Positions 24,843 through 36,766 of a stretch of DNA of 64,000 bases are shown here, piece after piece. The position numbers were made by a program, and so were the translations under genes. The notes below the pieces were generated by a model. It was given only the letters and a program-made list of their open reading frames with translations. It was not told the origin of the DNA and made no database searches. The DNA lies in NCBI GenBank assembly GCA_037447655.1, contig JBBHKE010001355.1, positions 1 to 64,000 of the forward strand, given 5' to 3'. The stretch is from Zygnema cylindricum. Its lineage: Eukaryota > Streptophyta > Zygnematophyceae > Zygnematales > Zygnemataceae. Position 1 is the first letter of the stretch, and every line of letters starts with the position of its first letter.

Positions 24843-26828
24843 CCCTAGAACCAATCTACCCCTCTGTCTCTCTTCAAAAGCTAATCACCTGCTTGCTACA
24901 ATGCCTAGGAAGTACAACTACCCTGCTTGCTGAGCATATTTTCTTTTGTAAAAAGCATAACAAAACCCTTAAGAGGAAAACGTTCAGGCTAAATAAAACA
25001 CATGATTTGATATTATTTGCCGACTTTGCAAGCTTAAAACAAAAAGCCAGGCTCACGTTGCAAGTTTAAAATTCTCCGTTTCCTGCGCAGGAAAAATTCC
25101 AAGTTACGATTATGTTTAAGCAAGTAACGACAAACAGGCCTTTTAAGAAGATGGTGCTTATGTATCATGTATGGCATGGTTTTTCCAACAACAAAAACAA
25201 AGGTCTGCATCCGCTCGCGGATATGGCCACATTAACCATGAGAGGAAGTAGCGATTACAAGCGGTAGATACAATTGCAAAACCGTCCTAACCATCAGCAA
25301 AAAGAAAGGTAGCTGGTCAAACTACCGTCAAGTTATTACATTACATTCAACGAACCAAAAAGAAAGGCAGAAGGTTATAATTGGCCATTGTGTGGGCACC
25401 TGAAAGGAGAAATGAACGGAAGTGAATATAATCTAGAGTTAAGGATGTTCGACTCGATCAAAAACGATACAAATCAATCCTGTTTTTATCAAATACGAAA
25501 ACAAGGGGGAGGGGGGAGACAGAAAGCCGATGACTTTACAGGAGTGATGATGATGAACAAGGGGAAAAGGTCGACGTCAGGATGGCATGATGATAAATCA
25601 CACTCGGGTCATGACTTAACTCCACATTCAACTTCTACTATGAAGATGCGTGTGCATAAAAATTATCCATGCAAAATACTCTTCATAATTGTTTTTGTTG
25701 TAAGTACATTCTCTTCTATGGATGTAGGAACATATAAAATGTTCTGGTGACTCAATTCCATGGACGTAAAGGGGCATGACATGAAGAAAAGGCAATAAAG
25801 AGAATTCACGGCATAAACAATGGTATTTGAGTATACCTTGATTACCTTTTCGAACAAAATTGGTCCAAATTGTTGCTGCAGTTAAACAACCTAAAATTTG
25901 GTGAATTTGGTGAAAACTGTCATGACAACCCTTTTTCAAGGTTGAAGGTAACTCTATAATTACAAAGAATCAATGCAGAATAAGAGCTTTCCGGAACATG
26001 ATTTCAATGTAAGTTTAAAAAATACAGTGTGTCACATTAAGGGAAAAAAAAAACTAGTGAGAGACAATTTAGAAACTTATAGCTATGAAGATCTTCAGAA
26101 GCATGCCAAATCTTACTCTATCGATGAAGAATGAAAGGGGAAAACAAGAAGGCTAAATTTGTGTTATATATGATACATTAGATCCATACGTTTAAAAAAT
26201 TACAGAACTACAGATGTACAAGTATCGTTCATTTTTCTCGTTTTACTTCCTCCCTTGGCAAGCCTTAGTGAAATCGTGAACCTGCCTGTGAGCTCTTGAA
26301 TTATGTTGCATACTTTATGAATTTCCGTGCGTAAGAAATATGGAAACTTAGTAACTTACATAGTTACATTATATAAGGTTAGGCCGTATTATCGTATATT
26401 AATAGTACATTAGTACTTTATTGTACCGCAGTCAACGGTTATAATAACCACATAGGAACGCAATGATATTCACATGTTAAGACATATGTTACGCCGTTAC
26501 AGGATGTTGTAGAATGTCGACCAAAATTGAACTCGATGCCTTCAGAGTTCACTCAGTTCAGAGATAGATCATACTAAATTAAATTCCTAACGCGCACATG
26601 GGTCGTACAATACGGTGAAGCTACAGTTCTATGCCGTACACTCACATTTGTGATCCCTTAAATAGGCTTGATAAAAACTAGCATGCGGCAACGTCAAGAT
26701 TGCGCAGTTCGTACCTATTAATTACCGTTGAGATTTGATGAGGCATGGAATTCCTGCATTTCGGAAAATATGATTCGTAGACATAAAATAGCGCACTTTG
26801 ACTGTACGAGCACTTTGTACTGTACAGT

Positions 26829-27032
26829 GTACACCGCCAATCGCTATTAGAGTATATAACGCTAATACGGTGCCCCTAAATTTTGAGCCCAAAACCTGAA
26901 ATAGAATTAATAACGCTATTTAAGGACGTGGACCATAATCTTCCACGTCTCAGGCACTAAATAAGAATCAATAACGCTAATTATTTTTTGACGCTATTTA
27001 ATCCTTGACTCTAATAGCGATTGGCGGTGTAC
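26829..27032. mobile_element. Intact 204-bp MITE with perfect terminal inverted repeats
   Basis: The left end GTACACCGCCAATCGCTATT and the right end AATAGCGATTGGCGGTGTAC are exact reverse complements, and the match continues inward through AGAGT/ACTCT for 25 bp in all. The interior is AT-rich with no ORF. It is the best-preserved copy of the family in the window. Confidence 0.92.
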
Positions 27033-27118
27033 CATTCATACATCGTACTTCCATGTTACAGCATATACTGTGGTTCGGGACGCACTGAATTCCTGCCGAT
27101 ATGATTCTTTTTAATACA

Positions 27119-27192
27119 GTACAGTGCTGATACCCATACTGTACTGTAATGTACTGTAATACTGTACTGTACTGTACTGTATTGTACTGTAG
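27119..27192. repeat. TGTAC/ACTGT pentanucleotide microsatellite
   Basis: Imperfect units of GTACT and GTAAT repeat for about 70 bases, ending about 460 bp upstream of the TatC start codon. Confidence 0.85.
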
Positions 27193-27649
27193 CTCTCTAC
27201 GAAAGTTCTATTGCCAATGTCGGATAAGATATTTGTGAATGTCTTTACAGCGACGTCTATTAAGCTTTCTTTAACCTTTGAAGTCTAAACTGTAAGCTTT
27301 AAACTTTAAACTTTTAAGCTTTAATCTTTCGATCAGAAACGCTTTGTTAAGTTTAAGGAATACGACAAGGAAATTACTTTAAAAATTACAATACATCAGT
27401 CGAACGCGTTTCCAAGTCTATTTAGGCTCGTTATTTCAACCAGGATGTACATTTTTTCTGCCTTTTTAGGTTATAAACAGGATTAGTTCCCTGTTACTTC
27501 AAGTTTTGGTGGTAATTTCAAATTCCGAAAGGCTCGACCCTTTTATATTGACTTTTTTTTTTTTTGGTACAACCAGCTCTTTTGTTGATACTGTTTTCGA
27601 AAAGTATTTGGAGATTTTTTTGATAAAGTTTGTATTTCTTTGTTTTTAA

Positions 27650-30600
27650 ATGGCTACAATGAGGTCAATTTCAGCAGCTACTTTAGTACCAGTTATTCAG
27701 TCTTCTCAAGGTATTTGCTGTAGTCGTTTTAACAAAAGTGATTCAGTATTCTCGATAAAGACGGTGGGATCAAAAACTTTTTCTGGTTTTGAGCGTCAAT
27801 TTCGCTCCTCTAAACCTCACAATTTGGATCTTTTGCCGTGTTCAGCTTCCGGTAAGAATGCCTTTCTATGCCAATCTGACTTCCTCCCCCGCCCCCCTCT
27901 CCCCTTTTTCCTCCTCCCTTTTTTCCTCTCCCCTGACTTCCTCCTTTCTTCTTCCTCCTCCCTTCTTTCTTCCTTCCCCTTCCTTCCCTCCTTCCTTCCT
28001 TCATTCCTTCCTTTCTTCCTTCCTTCCTTTCTTCCTTCTTCCCTTTTTTCTCGTATTACTCTTGTTCAGCACCTTCTACCGACCATAATGTCACAAATAT
28101 CAAACAATCAAATGAAGCCTTTCTCTTTGGATTTTTTTTCCTCCCTATTTTAAAAATGTCAGTTCTGTTTTTACTTTAAGGAAAGATGAAAAGCCGCGAT
28201 GGAGACCGATGGGGTGTAGCTGAGTGGTATTTATGCAATCAAGTGGTATCCTTGTAAATTTTAAACCGTTGTTTAATTCATTTTCCGTTTGCAATTGAGA
28301 TTTGTCGTTTGTGGCTCAGCTGTAGACAATTAGCTAACAAGACAAATGTTGTTGTCAGCACACCTTTTGTTGCTATTAAGAGTTAGTGGATATTAGCGTT
28401 AAAAGTGTTATTGGTACTAATGACACTATTATGGTTGGCTGATGTGGCTCGTTTTGGGCAACTTGATCAATTAGTATTGTATATGTTATTTTATGATTTT
28501 TGCTAATAAAAAAACCTGCCAACGAGTTAAGTTACTAACCTGATAGGGATTAAAGGTGCACACTGCTCGTCGCTATTAGTGGAAAGGAAATATTAGAATG
28601 AAAGCCAACTTAGTACCAATAATAGTAATTAGGGCAGAGTGGCCTGACCAGTGTTTGGCCGCTGACAGCGTTACCGAGACCACTTAATGATTTTTGGCCA
28701 AAAAAAGTTGCCACCAATTTTTTTTTATCAACACTCATATGGATGACCAGTGTAGCAGTGTGTTTTTTGCAGCAGAAAACTTTACTTGTCAATCCATTCA
28801 AACAGCACACTGTGTTGTTATTATTGCTATTAACACTGTATGGGTGCCCCTAAATACTGGCCCTTGAACCTAAAATAGTCTTAATAATACTAATATTTGT
28901 TTTCTTAACTGTAATTTTTTAAACGGTATAAATCAGCCACGTCATTTGAAACTTATTCAGAATTATAACACTGATATAAATCCCAAGCTAATAATTTTTT
29001 TAGTCTAATAGCGACTCATGGTGTAGTTAGCTCCATGGTTCTTGGTTACAGGTTTTTATATTGGCTGGCCATTGTTAAACCTTAAAAACTTTAAAACAAA
29101 CCCTTTGTATAGTCAGCGAGTTGTCTTGAACCTGAAAAATTGAGTTTCTTTGAACAAGTATTTATTGCAAAGTGGAAAGTTTTCAGTGCCTTTACTGCAT
29201 ACCTTTTTTGTAGAACTTCATGTATTATTTGTAGAGGTGATTGCCTAAGCTATTCTTTGTTCAGAGAAAGCAACAATGAAGTGTCTGGTAGTTTGCATTG
29301 TTGTTGACTAAATAACTTAGAGATAGCTTTTAGAGTTGACAAAAAAAGTAGAGAAATTAAAGTATTAGAATCGATAAAGAAGCCTAGAAATTAAACTGAA
29401 AAAAAACGTTGAAATTATGCTCTTAGAATCTCCTGGTAGTTTCTTTATTCTTGGAGACGGAGAATCATCAAGAATCTGGGGAAGTCTACTGCGCATCGTT
29501 ATGAGAGGAATCTCAGGAACTCTATTTTGCATCGTTATGAGAGTTAATAATACTAATTCGGCCACGACTTTTTTTGGCCGAAAATCACAAAAGAATGTTA
29601 GCAGCTCTATTTAAGCGAGTGGACTACGAGCTGACATGTCTCCTTGCACTAAATTAATACTATATATTATAATTTCACATTAACACTAATAAATTTTTAA
29701 CGCTAGTAATGATGAGCAGTGTAGTCTTACACTCTATTGAGACTTTCTTGAACTATTGGAGAATGTTCATTTCGGCATTTTTATTTGTTACTTTTTTATG
29801 TTTGTTTTTATCGTTTTTTGAACAGGGGTTTTATTTGCCAATAAATGTAGACAAGAACGAGTATTACATAGTGATTTCTGATGAAGTGTAATCATTATTG
29901 ATTCTTAATTCTACAGCCTACCCCTTTTCTTTTCCCTTCCCTTCCATTCCCTTCCTTCCCTTTTGTTTATTTTGATCCTTCTCTCAATAGTATGTGTCAA
30001 GGAGGTGGATTTCGCAATGAACCATTTCACCATCTGAAGGAGGGGAGGGAGGGGAAAAGGGAAGGGGAGGGAGAGGTGGAGAGGCGGATGGAGGGAGACA
30101 GGGGAGAGGGGGAGAGGGAGGGGGGGGGAAAGGGGGGGATGAAGGGAGGGAAGGAGGGAGGGTGGGTGAGAGGGAGGGAGGCGGAAAAGGAGGGAGGGAG
30201 CGAAGGAGGGAGGGTGGAGGGAACTACTTGCCTAATTAGCATTGATAAAACAACAATTAGTTTTATCAACACCATTTTTTGTTCAGGGCGGCATAAAATC
30301 AGTATTATTAACGCTAATAGTGACTCACAATGTACCTTAATTTTCTCTGTGAAAGCTTTCTTATTCTAAGCTATTGGTGGTTGTGAAGTTGTTATTATAG
30401 GGTTGCGGTAAAATTTGCAAAAATTGCCGATCAGTGGACAAGGTTTAGGCTTGGGTTAGGGTATGATGGAGAGAGGGAGAGGGGAAAAAGGGTGAGGGAA
30501 AGGAGAGAGAGGGAGGTTTACGGTCAAAAATGCCTACCAGTGGACGAGATGTAGGCTGAGGTTAGGGTCTCATTGAGAGGGGAAGAGGAAGGGAAACGAA

Positions 30601-33441
30601 GGGGGAGAAGGGAGAGGGAGAGCCAGGGTTTGTGGTGATTATGACACAGAATTTGGAAATACGAATGCACTTATGTTGGCTGGATGAAGCAGCTTCTTAT
30701 CTGTTTGCATCATTTGTGTGATAATAGTACTAAAGATTGTTCAAAACTGAAGAGAAGAAATAATTTATGGAAGTCAAAATTGTTGTCGCCATAATATTGA
30801 ATAATGTTCGCAAGAGCCATTTATCATTACTGTGGCTTCACGCTATGTTTGACAAACCATTGAATGTTTTATGGATTTCTTTGTCTCAGAGAGAATTTCT
30901 CTGAAAAATGAGCGAAGAAGCGGGAGAATTTGCAGAGCAACTGAAGGAGACGATAATAAGTTGTATTCGAGGTCAAACTCAGCGTTGGAAGATCCTCCTA
31001 GTTGTATGGTCTCTCTCTCTCTCCTCCTCCTCCTAGTCCCTTGTTCATTTCCTCTCCTTCCTATCCCTGTCGTTCCATCCCCCCTTCCTCCCCTCTCTCC
31101 CCCCCCCGCCTCCATCTCCCTTCTCTCTCTCCCCCTTCCACTCTTTTAGTATTTGATGCAAGTAGGCTGACAGTTTTCACATCAATGTAACATATTTGAT
31201 GGTTTTGAAAATATTCACGCCCAAAAATGTAAGACCACTACAGAATTCACACTAAGAGGGATCTATTAGTTAGTTCCCATTGCTCGACATGTTAATGATT
31301 GCTGTCTTTGTATAACTAACACTAATTTTGGTGTTCTTTTTTTTCTATTATTATTCTTTTTTTAAATATATGTGAACGCAGGGATGAAAGATGGTCCTGA
31401 CCAGGATTCGGACTCACCTGTTCAGAAATGGCTTTATCCTGGCAAAGAGGAACTTCCTGACGATGTTGAAATGAGTATCTGGGAGCATTTGGAGGAGCTT
31501 CGAGAAAGAATTTTGATCTCTGTGGCTTGTGTAGGAGCCGCCATAGTTTTGTGTTTTTGTTTTGCAAAAGATTTGGTCACGTTTTTGGAAGCGCCTGTCT
31601 ATTCCCAAGGAGTCCGATTCTTGCAGCTCTCTCCGGGAGAGTATTTTTTCACTACTTTGAAGGTGAGTTAGTATACTGGAAGGTGGGTGAGGGGGAGAGG
31701 ATGGTGTGGTGGAAAGGGGTGAGAAAGATGGGACTCTCGATTCCAAAAGTATGTATCTGTCTTCGGTTGGCGAAACCTCTCTCATTTTCTCTTAGTGCTT
31801 AGTGTAACTTCATATTGAGCACTGTATGAATGGAATGTGCATGTTTCCATGTTTGTTACTGCAAGGAAAAAGTGTTAACCTATGCACTGACATGGAAGTG
31901 ATGTGCCCCTCTTTTCTCTCTCTCTCTCTCTCTTTCCCCCGGTCCCTCCAGCCTTGACCTAAGGGCCACAATGTCACATTGCCACAAGGATTTGTTTGAG
32001 GTATATAATAGTGCCTTAATTTCTGGAACTCTGGTTTTTGTAAAAGAGTATCTATCACACACTTTCCCTCATCAACAACCCTATTGACAGTCTGGACTTT
32101 CTGATACTATGGATGAATATGGTCCATCTTCGTCTGTGTACTGAAAAAGTGGTAAAAAAAACAGGCCGATGTTGACGTGTGTAGTCCTCCTATCATTTAC
32201 CTGGTAACTATTATAGCCCCTTATCAATATACATTATCTGTGTACAGTCAGAAATTGGCAAGTTCTGTTAATGAAGTCGTTATTAACCATAGTGAGAGCT
32301 GGAGTGTCGTCTGTTGACGCTATGGACTTTCTTATTGTCAATTGTTTTATAGAGTTGCAGTAATTATTGCAGTCCAGAGCTCATTTTGAATCGATCTTAA
32401 TGTGGTCCTTTTCTTTTTTTCCATTTGTTTAACTTATACAAAACAATACTGGTTGTTTGCTATGGTGGACAGGTGTCAGGCTATTCAGGTTTCCTTCTCG
32501 GGCTTCCTATCATTTTATACGAAATTATTGCATTTGTTCTACCTGGGTTAACATTGAATGAACGACGATTTTTAGGGCCAATCGTTTTAGGTTCTTCTAT
32601 TCTCTTTTATTTAGGTCTTAGTTTCTCCTACGCTGTGCTCACACCAGCTGCCTTAAATTTCTTCATCTCCTACGCTGAAGGAGTGGTGGAATCTTTCTGG
32701 TCCATCGACCAATATTTTGAATTTGTTTTCGTCCTTATGTTGAGCACAGGATTGTCATTTCAGGTGCAGTTCCATATCTCCTGTGTTTTTTTTGCTTTTT
32801 TTTTCTGCTTTTTGTTGTGCTGTTTTTTCATCCCATTTTTTTCTTACGTTTGTATCACGTCAATAAGCGTCGTTATGGCATGTCTATCTATGTGTATTTT
32901 TTTTTCTTCATGAGGTGTTTTTCGTTCTCATCTAGTTTCTTGCTTCTCACTGTTAATAAGATGGTAATCTTTCTGCGTCGTTTTTTGGTGTGCTTTTTCC
33001 CCCGTATTTATTCCTGAAGGAGTTCGAAGTGGATATTTTTTTTAGGTTCTTGTGATACTATTATAATCAGGTCGAACAAGAAACCAGCATTTATGCCTAA
33101 AAGAGTTGGAAGTAGATGTTTGTCTCTAGGTATCTCTGATACAAGTATTAGTCGGTCAAACGAGAAACTAGTATTTGTTTCTAAAAGGGTTGGGAGTGGA
33201 TGTTTGTCTCCAGGTCCCTGTGATACAATTATTATTGGGTCAAACGGGAATAGTTTCCAGCGATCAAATGTTGGCGGTTTGGAAATATGTGGTCGTTGGA
33301 GCCGTTATCGCTGCGGCTGTCCTGACTCCATCGACCGATCCTCTCACACAGATACTTCTTGCAGGACCTCTTATAGGACTCTATATGGGAGGGGCATATG
33401 CTGTCAAGTTTTTAGAGGCGGCAAAGGAACCGAGCATTTGA
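27650..33441 (+). CDS. TATC: Chloroplast Sec-independent translocase TatC (5 exons)
   Basis: TatC is the multi-span receptor of the thylakoid twin-arginine translocase and binds folded precursors carrying RR signal peptides (family knowledge). The model is join(27650-27851, 30890-31003, 31382-31662, 32473-32763, 33214-33441), 371 residues. Exon 1 encodes a Ser/Arg-rich transit peptide. Exon 3 starts the conserved core with [14 protein letters not shown], the signature before helix 1, then [12 protein letters not shown]. Exon 4 carries [26 protein letters not shown] and WSIDQYFEF. Exon 5 has [18 protein letters not shown]. This matches plant TatC throughout, with six hydrophobic spans. Exon 2 (38 codons, phase 1 on both sides) is less certain: it has good splice sites but no family match, and leaving it out also keeps frame (333 residues). 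Confidence 0.93.
27880..28060. repeat. CT-rich tract in TatC intron 1
   Basis: The tract is CTTCC and TTCC repeats just after the first donor site. Long open frames across it are compositional only. Confidence 0.85.
28357..28556. mobile_element. MITE-like element (TatC intron 1), copy a
   Basis: The left end reads CAGCACACC...GCTATTAAGAGTTAGT and the right end ACTAACCTGATAGGGATTAA. The inverted ends are clearly related but diverged, and a GTGGCTCGTTTTGGGC motif lies inside. Confidence 0.6.
28557..28756. mobile_element. MITE-like element (TatC intron 1), copy b
   Basis: It starts ACACTGCTCGTCGCTATTAG, carries TGATTTTTGGCCAAAAAAA inside, and ends ATGGATGACCAGTGTAG. It directly adjoins copy a. 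Confidence 0.55.
28803..29025. mobile_element. MITE-like element (TatC intron 1), copy c
   Basis: The left end reads ACACTGTGTTGTTATTATTG and the right end AGTCTAATAGCGACTCATGG, followed by TGT. The interior is AT-rich and shares TGGGTGCCCCTAAAT with a similar stretch in the element at 26829. Confidence 0.6.
29541..29724. mobile_element. MITE-like element (TatC intron 1), copy d
   Basis: It contains GGCCACGACTTTTTTTGGCC and ends AACGCTAGTAATGATGAGCA followed by GTGTAG. The left boundary is approximate. Confidence 0.5.
30040..30220. repeat. GGGA-rich polypurine tract (TatC intron 1)
   Basis: A continuous G/A tract of GGGAGG units resembles the RRS1 intron tract at 3124. Apparent proteins on either strand are low-complexity. 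Confidence 0.85.
30231..30335. mobile_element. MITE-like fragment (TatC intron 1), copy e
   Basis: Only the right end is clear: ATTAACGCTAATAGTGACTC followed by ACAATGTACC. It matches the ends of other family members. Confidence 0.5.
33006..33259 (+). repeat. 84-bp tandem array over the acceptor and start of TatC exon 5
   Basis: Three AG|GT acceptor-like junctions occur at 33045/33046, 33129/33130 and 33213/33214, spaced exactly 84 bases. Each is followed by a version of the first 40 or so bases of exon 5 and preceded by AGTTGGAAGTAGATGTTTGTC-like intron sequence (a shorter first copy starts near 33006). Only the third continues the TatC frame. The first decays to a stop after six codons and the second after thirteen. 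Confidence 0.88.
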
Positions 33442-34081
33442 AGGATTCCAGCTTTAAATAATAGTAGGACGGGTAAGTGGGCAAAGTCATTTTGCCGTTG
33501 GTCGGTTAATTAGGTCTTATACATTTTTAGACCTGCAAAGGTTAAAAGGAGGTTGTTAGTTTTTTTGACTAAGGAGTGTTGTGGAAGTTATAAGAGTACT
33601 GCTTGAGTCAAATCGGGTGTAGTTAAGGCAGTGATGGTGGTGTATGTAGATATGAGTTTTTCTCTTTTTTTTTACTCTTTTTTTTACTCTTTTTTTTTAC
33701 TTGGCAAGAACATTATGGCACCTATTCTTATCAGTAATTCGTGGATAGTATATTCGGATAATATCTTGTGCAATTGGTTATGGCTATCAAAGTTCTTTTT
33801 GTTTCTAGCAGTATACCTCCCCGTTCCCTCTCTTTGTTATCCCTCTCCCTCTCCCTCTCCCGCTCCCTCTCTCTCTCCCAATGCATTATACCTGGATACG
33901 GAAAACACATCACGCAAACCCTTCACATTGTCATCTTTTTTTGTGTCACAGTATGTGGCCGCTTGTCTTTTAGTCAAGAAGATATATCGTATGTAAGAGA
34001 TTAAGTCTGTTGTTGCCATTATCAGAAAAGGGTGAGTTACTTAACATAGAAAAAGAAAGAGCTTCTGTAAACCACAATAGC

Positions 34082-34459
34082 TAGTGTTGTGTATTGCAAA
34101 AGAACTTATCGCGATAAAGCTGATAAACTGGTTATTGAACGGTGAGGGGTACTGATATATTCGTACAAATAGTTTGGAATTTATGGTACGGAAAAAAAAA
34201 TTCGAAATGAGTATTGAGATGTTGCAACCAATGGAGGGTAGGGGCGCGCTTTTGAAAAAAAAAATAACAGTCCATTTGTTGCCAGAGTATGGAGTTATCG
34301 CTGATAGTTAACGAAACCGATCTTATCGTGATAAAAAACCGACGTTATCAGTTTTTAATCGCGATATCACCGGTATCAATATATCGTGCCAATACATCGG
34401 TAAGCCAGAAAAAGGGGCATATCGGTTATCGGCAAACGGCTACCGTTACAAAACACTAA
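34082..34459. mobile_element. hAT-MITE-like element with TATCG-rich interior
   Basis: The left end TAGTGTTGTGTATTGC and the right end GTTACAAAACACTA are imperfect inverted repeats. The interior is rich in CGATA/TATCG motifs (TTATCGCGATAA, CGCGATATC, TATATCGTGCC). The partial element at 1-128 shares these features. There is no ORF. A target-site duplication could not be fixed by eye. Confidence 0.6.
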
Positions 34460-34960
34460 TTATAGCAATGATTGGTGCAGATGGTTCCTTGAGCGACCAC
34501 AGATATGCCACATACAGTTACGAAAGTTAGTATCCTTCAATTGCTTCTTTTCCACCAAATTGGGAGATGGTCATTTGTATATTGTTTTATTTCACATCAA
34601 AATATTTGAGCGGTACTAAAGAGCCATTGTCTTTTATAGGGTTTTTTAAGGTTTTTTAGGGCCTTTTAGAAGCTATAACTAAGTGGCCATTAGTGAAGAG
34701 TACTACAGGGGTAACGAAACTAAAGCGTCCTGTCCACTATTGGAGTCAGCTTGAAAAGAAAAGCAATTTCGAATTATACAGCACACGGCTTGTGTTATTA
34801 TTGACACACTATTTTGTGCAGTTTATCTTCAGTGGTTTTCTAAGAGTTACCGTAAAGTATGGCCTGTATATGACAAACTGATTTATTTGCAATTGATAAA
34901 AATAGACCGAACATTAACCTATATAATTGGTCAACGGCGATGCAATCACACAGAGGTGGA

Positions 34961-35186
34961 GTTACACTGTGTATCGCTTTTAGGGTCAATATTTTTTTCG
35001 CCACTTAAAACATATTTTCTCCGTACACACTAGTCCGATTGTGGGTCTGACGGTTGCGACTGAAGGGCAAGATTCTCAACTTCCGATTGGCGGTTTCAAA
35101 CTGAAAATCATACTAGTGTGTACGGAGAAAATATGTTTTATGTGACGAAAAAAACATTAACGCTCATTACTATTAACGGCAGTACC
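34961..35186. mobile_element. MITE-like element split by a nested hairpin element
   Basis: The outer ends, TTACACTGTGTATCGCTTTT on the left and TTACTATTAACGGCAGTA on the right, resemble the window's main MITE family. The middle is occupied by the long inverted repeat at 34993-35153, so one element appears to have inserted into another. Confidence 0.55.
34993..35153. mobile_element. Short element with about 42-bp inverted repeats
   Basis: The arms 34993-35034 and 35112-35153 are near-perfect reverse complements around AACATATTTTCTCCGTACAC followed by ACTAGT. They enclose a 77-base spacer. The two arms differ at only two or three positions near the outer ends. Confidence 0.9.
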
Positions 35187-35740
35187 AAAAAATTCCAAAC
35201 TAGTTAGAATCAACTTTTTTTCCATAATATGACCTAACAATATAAAGACGACCGCTGTTAGGGTCGGTGAGTTATAGGAAAATAAAAAATGGCTGACCTT
35301 ATTAAAAAGCGTGATGGTTAACCATCTAAGCCCACGAGAACAAAAGGAATTAGCATGGCAAAAACTGAAAAACTAAATGTCGAGGGAAGAAACAAAAACG
35401 AAAAGCAAGGCAAAAGCAACGAAAATACGAAAAGATGGTCGGTAAACTGAAAAACCCAAAAGAATCAACAAGCAACAAACGAAACATCAAAGGAAAGAGC
35501 CAACATCTATCAACAAAACCCCAACATAACTAAAAAGCTACGAAAAGCAACCATGTAAGTCCTCGAATCTCGGAGGAGCACGAGGAGGGAGTTATGGGAC
35601 ACGTTGACAATCCATAGCCGCAATAGATGATCCAAGGAGGATAGAAGCAACGCTGACGGTAAAAAAAAATAAGTACTGAAACATAAGAACTCCTAGGTCC
35701 TCGTCGCTCGAACGAGCGCCGACCACAAGCACGGAGTTAT

Positions 35741-35914
35741 AGTCATTAGTACTTTACTACGATTAATTTCACTAAATTATGTTTTGTCACGTGGCTCATT
35801 ATGGGCCACAAAAATGAACATTGTTAGTAGCATTAAGTCATTAACTCATAATTTCGGGTCAAAAAAACACTTTTGAATTAAGAGAGGTAAACTCTAATTG
35901 TCGATGGGCAGTGT
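35741..35914. mobile_element. MITE-like element (TatC-SUFA intergenic)
   Basis: It contains TTATGTTTTGTCACGTGGCT and CATTATGGGCCAC, then ATTTCGGGTCAAAAAAACAC, and ends AAACTCTAATTGTCGATGGG followed by CAGTGT. The same internal order is seen at 51317-51506 and 55816-55985. Confidence 0.75.
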
Positions 35915-35947
35915 CTGCTGTAGTATAGAGTGTTGTATAGTTTTATG

Positions 35948-36075
35948 CGCCATTTTTATGTGTTCACGTTGCTTTTCTTTGTTTTATTGCCCTGCTTGTA
36001 GTTTTTCTATTTCGGGCATGCCACCCCGTTTGTACCCTTGGACTCAAGGTGGTTTATCATCGCGCTGTTTAATTC
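35948..36075. repeat. Dispersed repeat, second copy
   Basis: This is the partner of the repeat at 10735-10875 in the same orientation, with CATGCCACCCCGTTTGTACC and GGTTTATCATCGCGCTGTTT. Identity is moderate, with several indels. Confidence 0.65.
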
Positions 36076-36365
36076 AATCTGATATATATGTTGTACAGTT
36101 TAGGTTTGTTACTTTGTTACAACTCATAGTTCAAAAGTAGGTGACCGTACGCCCATACAATATGCCTATTGTATGCAAAACATACAATATGGCCTTAAGA
36201 CCCATATTGTATTGGCCGCAAAATGAAATAAAATAGTAACAGGGTTGAGTTGCACATGGATCGATAGAGAATTAAACGTCATGTCTAAATTTGAAAAAAA
36301 AATCGGACAAAAAAATCTTTTTCTGTGAGTTTTGAGCGACTTTTTATTTAAACCGCCAGATTCGG

Positions 36366-36489
36366 ATGATCTGACGGTCGCTGATGAAAGTAACGATCTA
36401 AGAAGATCACACAACTTACGATAGGACTATCGTCAGATTCGTACGATCGGACGGTCGCTGATGAAAGTAGCGATCTAAGAAGATCACAT
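36366..36489. repeat. 46-base direct repeat
   Basis: The sequence GACGGTCGCTGATGAAAGTA followed by (A/G)CGATCTAAGAAGATCACA occurs at about 36372 and 36448. The copies differ by one internal base over this core. CGATCTAAGAAGATC is itself part of a short palindromic arrangement. Confidence 0.85.
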
Positions 36490-36580
36490 GGAAAGCCCGT
36501 AACAAAACTTACGCTAAAGGCGGCCTACAAAAGGCCTACCAAAAAACGCCTACTTTTGAACTATGTTACAACTTAGCAAA

Positions 36581-36766
36581 CTTAGCTTCGGGTATGTCCC
36601 CATGTACTTGTAACTTAGCGAACTTACTTTGTATTTTAGCGCGGATCCGCCGGACCCGGTTTTCCAAGTGTCCCTTAGCTTCGGGTATGTCCCCATGTAC
36701 TTGTAACTTAGCGAACTTACTTTGTATTTTAGCGCGGATCCGCCGGACCCGGTTTTCCAAGTGTCC
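36581..36766. repeat. Perfect 93-bp tandem duplication
   Basis: Units 36581-36673 and 36674-36766 are identical as far as I can read, each starting CTTAGCTTCGGGTATGTCCC. Because 93 is a multiple of three, an open frame on the - strand repeats 31 residues exactly. I regard that as a consequence of the repeat and not as a gene. It is the left end of a larger repeat family. Confidence 0.9.

Larger units (their letters stand above)
24843..27649. other. Shared upstream region of the divergent AAA and TatC genes
   Basis: About 2.8 kb separates the two start codons, so both promoters should be here. I see only short, unrecognisable open frames, one clear MITE (26829-27032) and a microsatellite (27119-27192). 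No convincing core promoter element can be named. Confidence 0.5.

Noticed and set aside
28213-28250. tRNA-like stretch GGGGTGTAGCTGAGTGGTAT in TatC intron 1
   Set aside because: It looks like a tRNA acceptor arm and D-loop (A box), but no GGTTCGANTCC-type B box or closing acceptor stem follows at the right distance.
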